This document shows positions 61,141 through 64,000 of a stretch of 64,000 nucleotides of DNA, piece by piece. Source of the DNA: Congeria kusceri (lineage: Eukaryota > Mollusca > Bivalvia > Myida > Dreissenidae); the NCBI GenBank assembly GCA_027627225.1, contig CM051028.1:24300364-24364363 (forward strand), in the 5' to 3' direction. A program made the translations under genes and the position numbers. The first letter of the stretch is position 1, and every line of letters begins with the position of its first letter. The notes below the pieces were generated by a model. That model saw only the letters and a list, made by a program, of their open reading frames with translations. It had not been told where the DNA came from and searched no databases.

Positions 61141-64000
61141 CTCACTCAGTAGCTTTTATATTATAGTACTTACTTATAAACAAAAGCTTCGAAAGTTTCC
61201 GAATGTCACTAGATCTACTTTAACTTAACTGAAATGTTTTATTTTATATTTCTATCAGCTGTTTGCATCTGTTGCCTAATCCACAGCCGTCTGTTTCGTA
61301 ACTTCACGATTGTCTGAAGAACGTAAACATTATAGCGGTGTTTTTTCTACGCTCTAATCGCCCAGCGTGTTTTCAATTGGCTTTCTATTTATAGAGTTCC
61401 CACGGATATTTACTGTTGCTGACATAATCTGGGACGCCAAGACATGACAAGTTAATTTACGCAATACTTTACAATGCCCGATATATAATTGTTAAAGGGG
61501 TGTTTTGCCGAAATGGTTAAACACGGTGAAACATCTGCATAATTGTATCCAATATTTCGTGTTCAAGTCAGTATATTTAATCAGTGACAGACTTATGAAT
61601 TAATAAAAGCGATTGTGTAACGCAAACTTAATACGGATAATTATTAGGAAGAAGAACATAAGTATAAAATTGAAGTCATTCTCATTAAATCATGATCCTG
61701 TGTTTTTGATCGAAAGCTATTTTATTAGCGTATTTAAAGTGATTATATCAATGCAAATAAAGAGTTAATTTTCACGTAATCACAGTACTTTTACTGATTA
61801 AAGAAGAAGAAAACCTGGGGTAGAAGTACAATTCTGGTATTCGAAAGTCACCACATTATATCACCATGAGACCACATTATGTCACCATAAGACCATATTA
61901 TATCATCGATACGAGGGATGATCAAAAATAATGTAGATTTTTTTCATATTTTTAGACAGATAATTATTACATAGGAAAAAAGTACATTAAAATAAACTGG
62001 AATATATATTGCATAAATTTACAAAAATTTCAGCGATTATACTCTTCTCTGTTAAAAATGGCAGGCTTTTAAAATGAGTCACTATAGGCAACCCGGAGCA
62101 CGTCAATTGGAATTCAATGACGTCGTTAACGTCATTTACTTCCGGGAAGATTTGGCGCAAAGGAAATTTTCTTGCTTTAATATTATCATTTCACTATTAT
62201 TCAAGATTTTCTGATATTTAAATTACACTATCTTATCAATGATTCTTGTGATAGAATCTCCGTAAGGAGGCCTTTCTGATCATGGTCTTGAGGCAATATG
62301 ATAACCAGTCTCGCATACACTTGTGCAGAGCACTTTATGGCGTTTTGAATACCAATATATAAAATATATTTTAAAACATTCTTCATTTTAAGTATGTCTG
62401 ATTACATTACACATTTAGCATATGAACGTGTATAATGTTAACACATGCATACATCATTTTACTGAATCAAGAAAGGAAATACCTGTTAGAAATATTTAAA
62501 ATAAAATAATATGTACTTCTTATTTTAAATCTGCATGTACACTGAACATTAAAATAATTATGTAATTTGTCATTGACATTTTCTACTTATTGCTTACTAA
62601 TCAAAATGCATTAATCATGGAGAAATAAACGAAGCGAGACATTTCGCATAGCTAACTGACCATTGACTGTCCGTTTTGTTCAAGCTAATTTAAGCTGACT
62701 GCCGTCGTCATTGTCGCGTCTTCTTTTCCTTATCCATTCATGTCTCAATGCTTACAATGCCATCTGAAAATTCTATTGCACTATGTGAAAACACGTGCCC
62801 TACTCAAAAACTGTATGATTTGCGGCTTCTTGATGAAAGCAAATGTCTGCATAGATTATTTACAAATATTTTTACTCGATTTCATAACCATAGTTGATCT
62901 GACAATAAAAAAAATTCTCAATTGACGTTGTGCATCGCCATCATATCAATATTGTGTTTATTACAAGGCAATCTTAAAGTGAAGCCCACTTTTGGAATGT
63001 TGTCAATGTATGTTTGTCTTACATTATACCAACATTTTTTTGAAGTAGGTATACTTATTTCGTACAGAATTTACGATCTATTTACTTGTTGAAATGCAAA
63101 TAAATGGCGTGCTCCGCTTAACGGTTACCATGGTTATATTTTCAAATAAATTATGCGCATAACAAATTAATTTCACAATATTACTTATTAAACATGTTCC
63201 ATTTGAATCCCGATTCATTTTTATATAGGTTTTATTCAATTAAGTTTATTTAGTTGTAAACAATATAAGAAGTCTACGATATTTTTGAACATCCCTCGTA
63301 ATGTCCCTTTTATAGTCATCGGATTTATGAACAATACTCATCAAGTGACAGTTATAATTATTATGTTATTATATGGACGGTATGAGTTTGTGAAATTCAA
63401 AGAATTTTAGCACTAGAGAAGAACCGTTGTCAGGTGAGAATTTGGGTTGCCGGCGGTGTTGGACAGAGAAATAATAAAATATTAAGATGGTACGATAAGA
63501 AAAATGTTTAGTAAATTGTGTCCTCTTAAAATCAGGCCGTATAGTTAACATTTACTTGTACTTCGCTCCTTTTGTAAACAGAGACATTTCGAATTCCGGT
63601 CTCTGGAGTGAATCTCCAGTGAATGGTTTTTCTTCTAGGCATATTGATGTATTTTGGCAAAGCACTGCTTTCAAAATTAAGTTTCAGAAGGTTGATTTTA
63701 TATAGCACGTGCTCATGTCGAATCCGTACAATGGACTGTGTTTGTTACAAATGTAAACTTTCAAGTAAAAACATTTTTTTTTTAAAAACAACAAAAACAT
63801 ATCGTTAAATATGAAAGTAGAGGACATCACATTTCCTAAGACACCAAACTTGTTAAATCTGAAATATAAGTGGCAGCACATAAACGACAGGAGCAGAAGG
63901 TATTTTTTTTTAAATGGGATTCTCTACTGGTTTCTAGCCTTTCCGTGATGATAGTTGGATGTTATTCGTGCGATGGTCATGCCCAATTTTCTATTTTTTT
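61141..64000. other. Sequence upstream of the BH3 gene
   Basis: It should include that gene's promoter, but no start site can be placed. The short frames at 62740-62925 and 63369-63881 are unsupported. No repeat recognised. Confidence 0.4.

Noticed and set aside
61153..61160. TATAAAAG on the minus strand just upstream of the BH3 gene start codon
   Set aside because: Only about 13 nt from the ATG, so transcription would start inside the coding sequence; probably coincidental.

Overview
The window is eukaryotic nuclear DNA, AT-rich and dominated by repeats, with genes broken into short GC-rich exons by introns of up to 10 kb. It looks like a bivalve mollusc, probably a dreissenid mussel. I infer this from a palindromic 'gtcgtcccgga...cacaggct' repeat family that I associate with dreissenids and Mya, from tRNA-derived SINEs, and from pearl-like tandem-core elements. 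The species cannot be proven from this sequence alone. There is no sign of bacterial organisation, rRNA or a CRISPR array.

Two genes can be assembled with canonical GT-AG introns and a continuous reading frame. (1) On the plus strand, 33813-45218, a three-exon gene encodes a 199-residue four-helix membrane protein of the claudin/PMP22 superfamily. (2) On the minus strand, 61140-56431, a three-exon gene encodes a 279-residue, mostly disordered protein. It contains a well-formed BH3 motif, making it a candidate BH3-only (Bim/Bmf-like) apoptosis regulator. In both genes the exons are clearly richer in GC than the DNA around them.

Layout: 1-4260 intergenic, with a SINE and two diverged copies of a direct repeat. 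4262-16316 is a 12-kb transposon-like unit with inverted repeats of about 550 bp, flanked by a 4-bp target duplication (AACG). It has no recognisable transposase but does contain a chain of splice-site-bounded exons and several nested repeats. 16320-24230 is intergenic: a 172-bp tandem-repeat element, a long trinucleotide array and an unexplained GTATACAGCT inverted-motif cluster. 24233-28142 is a decayed LINE with ORF1 and ORF2. 28660-33800 holds small transposons and the claudin-like gene's upstream region. 33813-45218 is the claudin-like gene; its first intron holds a 28-bp minisatellite, TTAA-flanked elements and a second LINE of a different lineage. 45219-56430 is intergenic, with nested SINEs and palindromic elements. 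56431-61140 is the BH3 gene. 61141-64000 shows nothing recognisable.

The most unusual features are the BH3-only candidate, the 12-kb foldback-type element, and a family of TTAA-flanked inverted-repeat elements with a tRNA-like pol III promoter in the middle. In addition, both introns of the claudin-like gene end in mobile-element sequence within about 20 nt of the splice acceptor.
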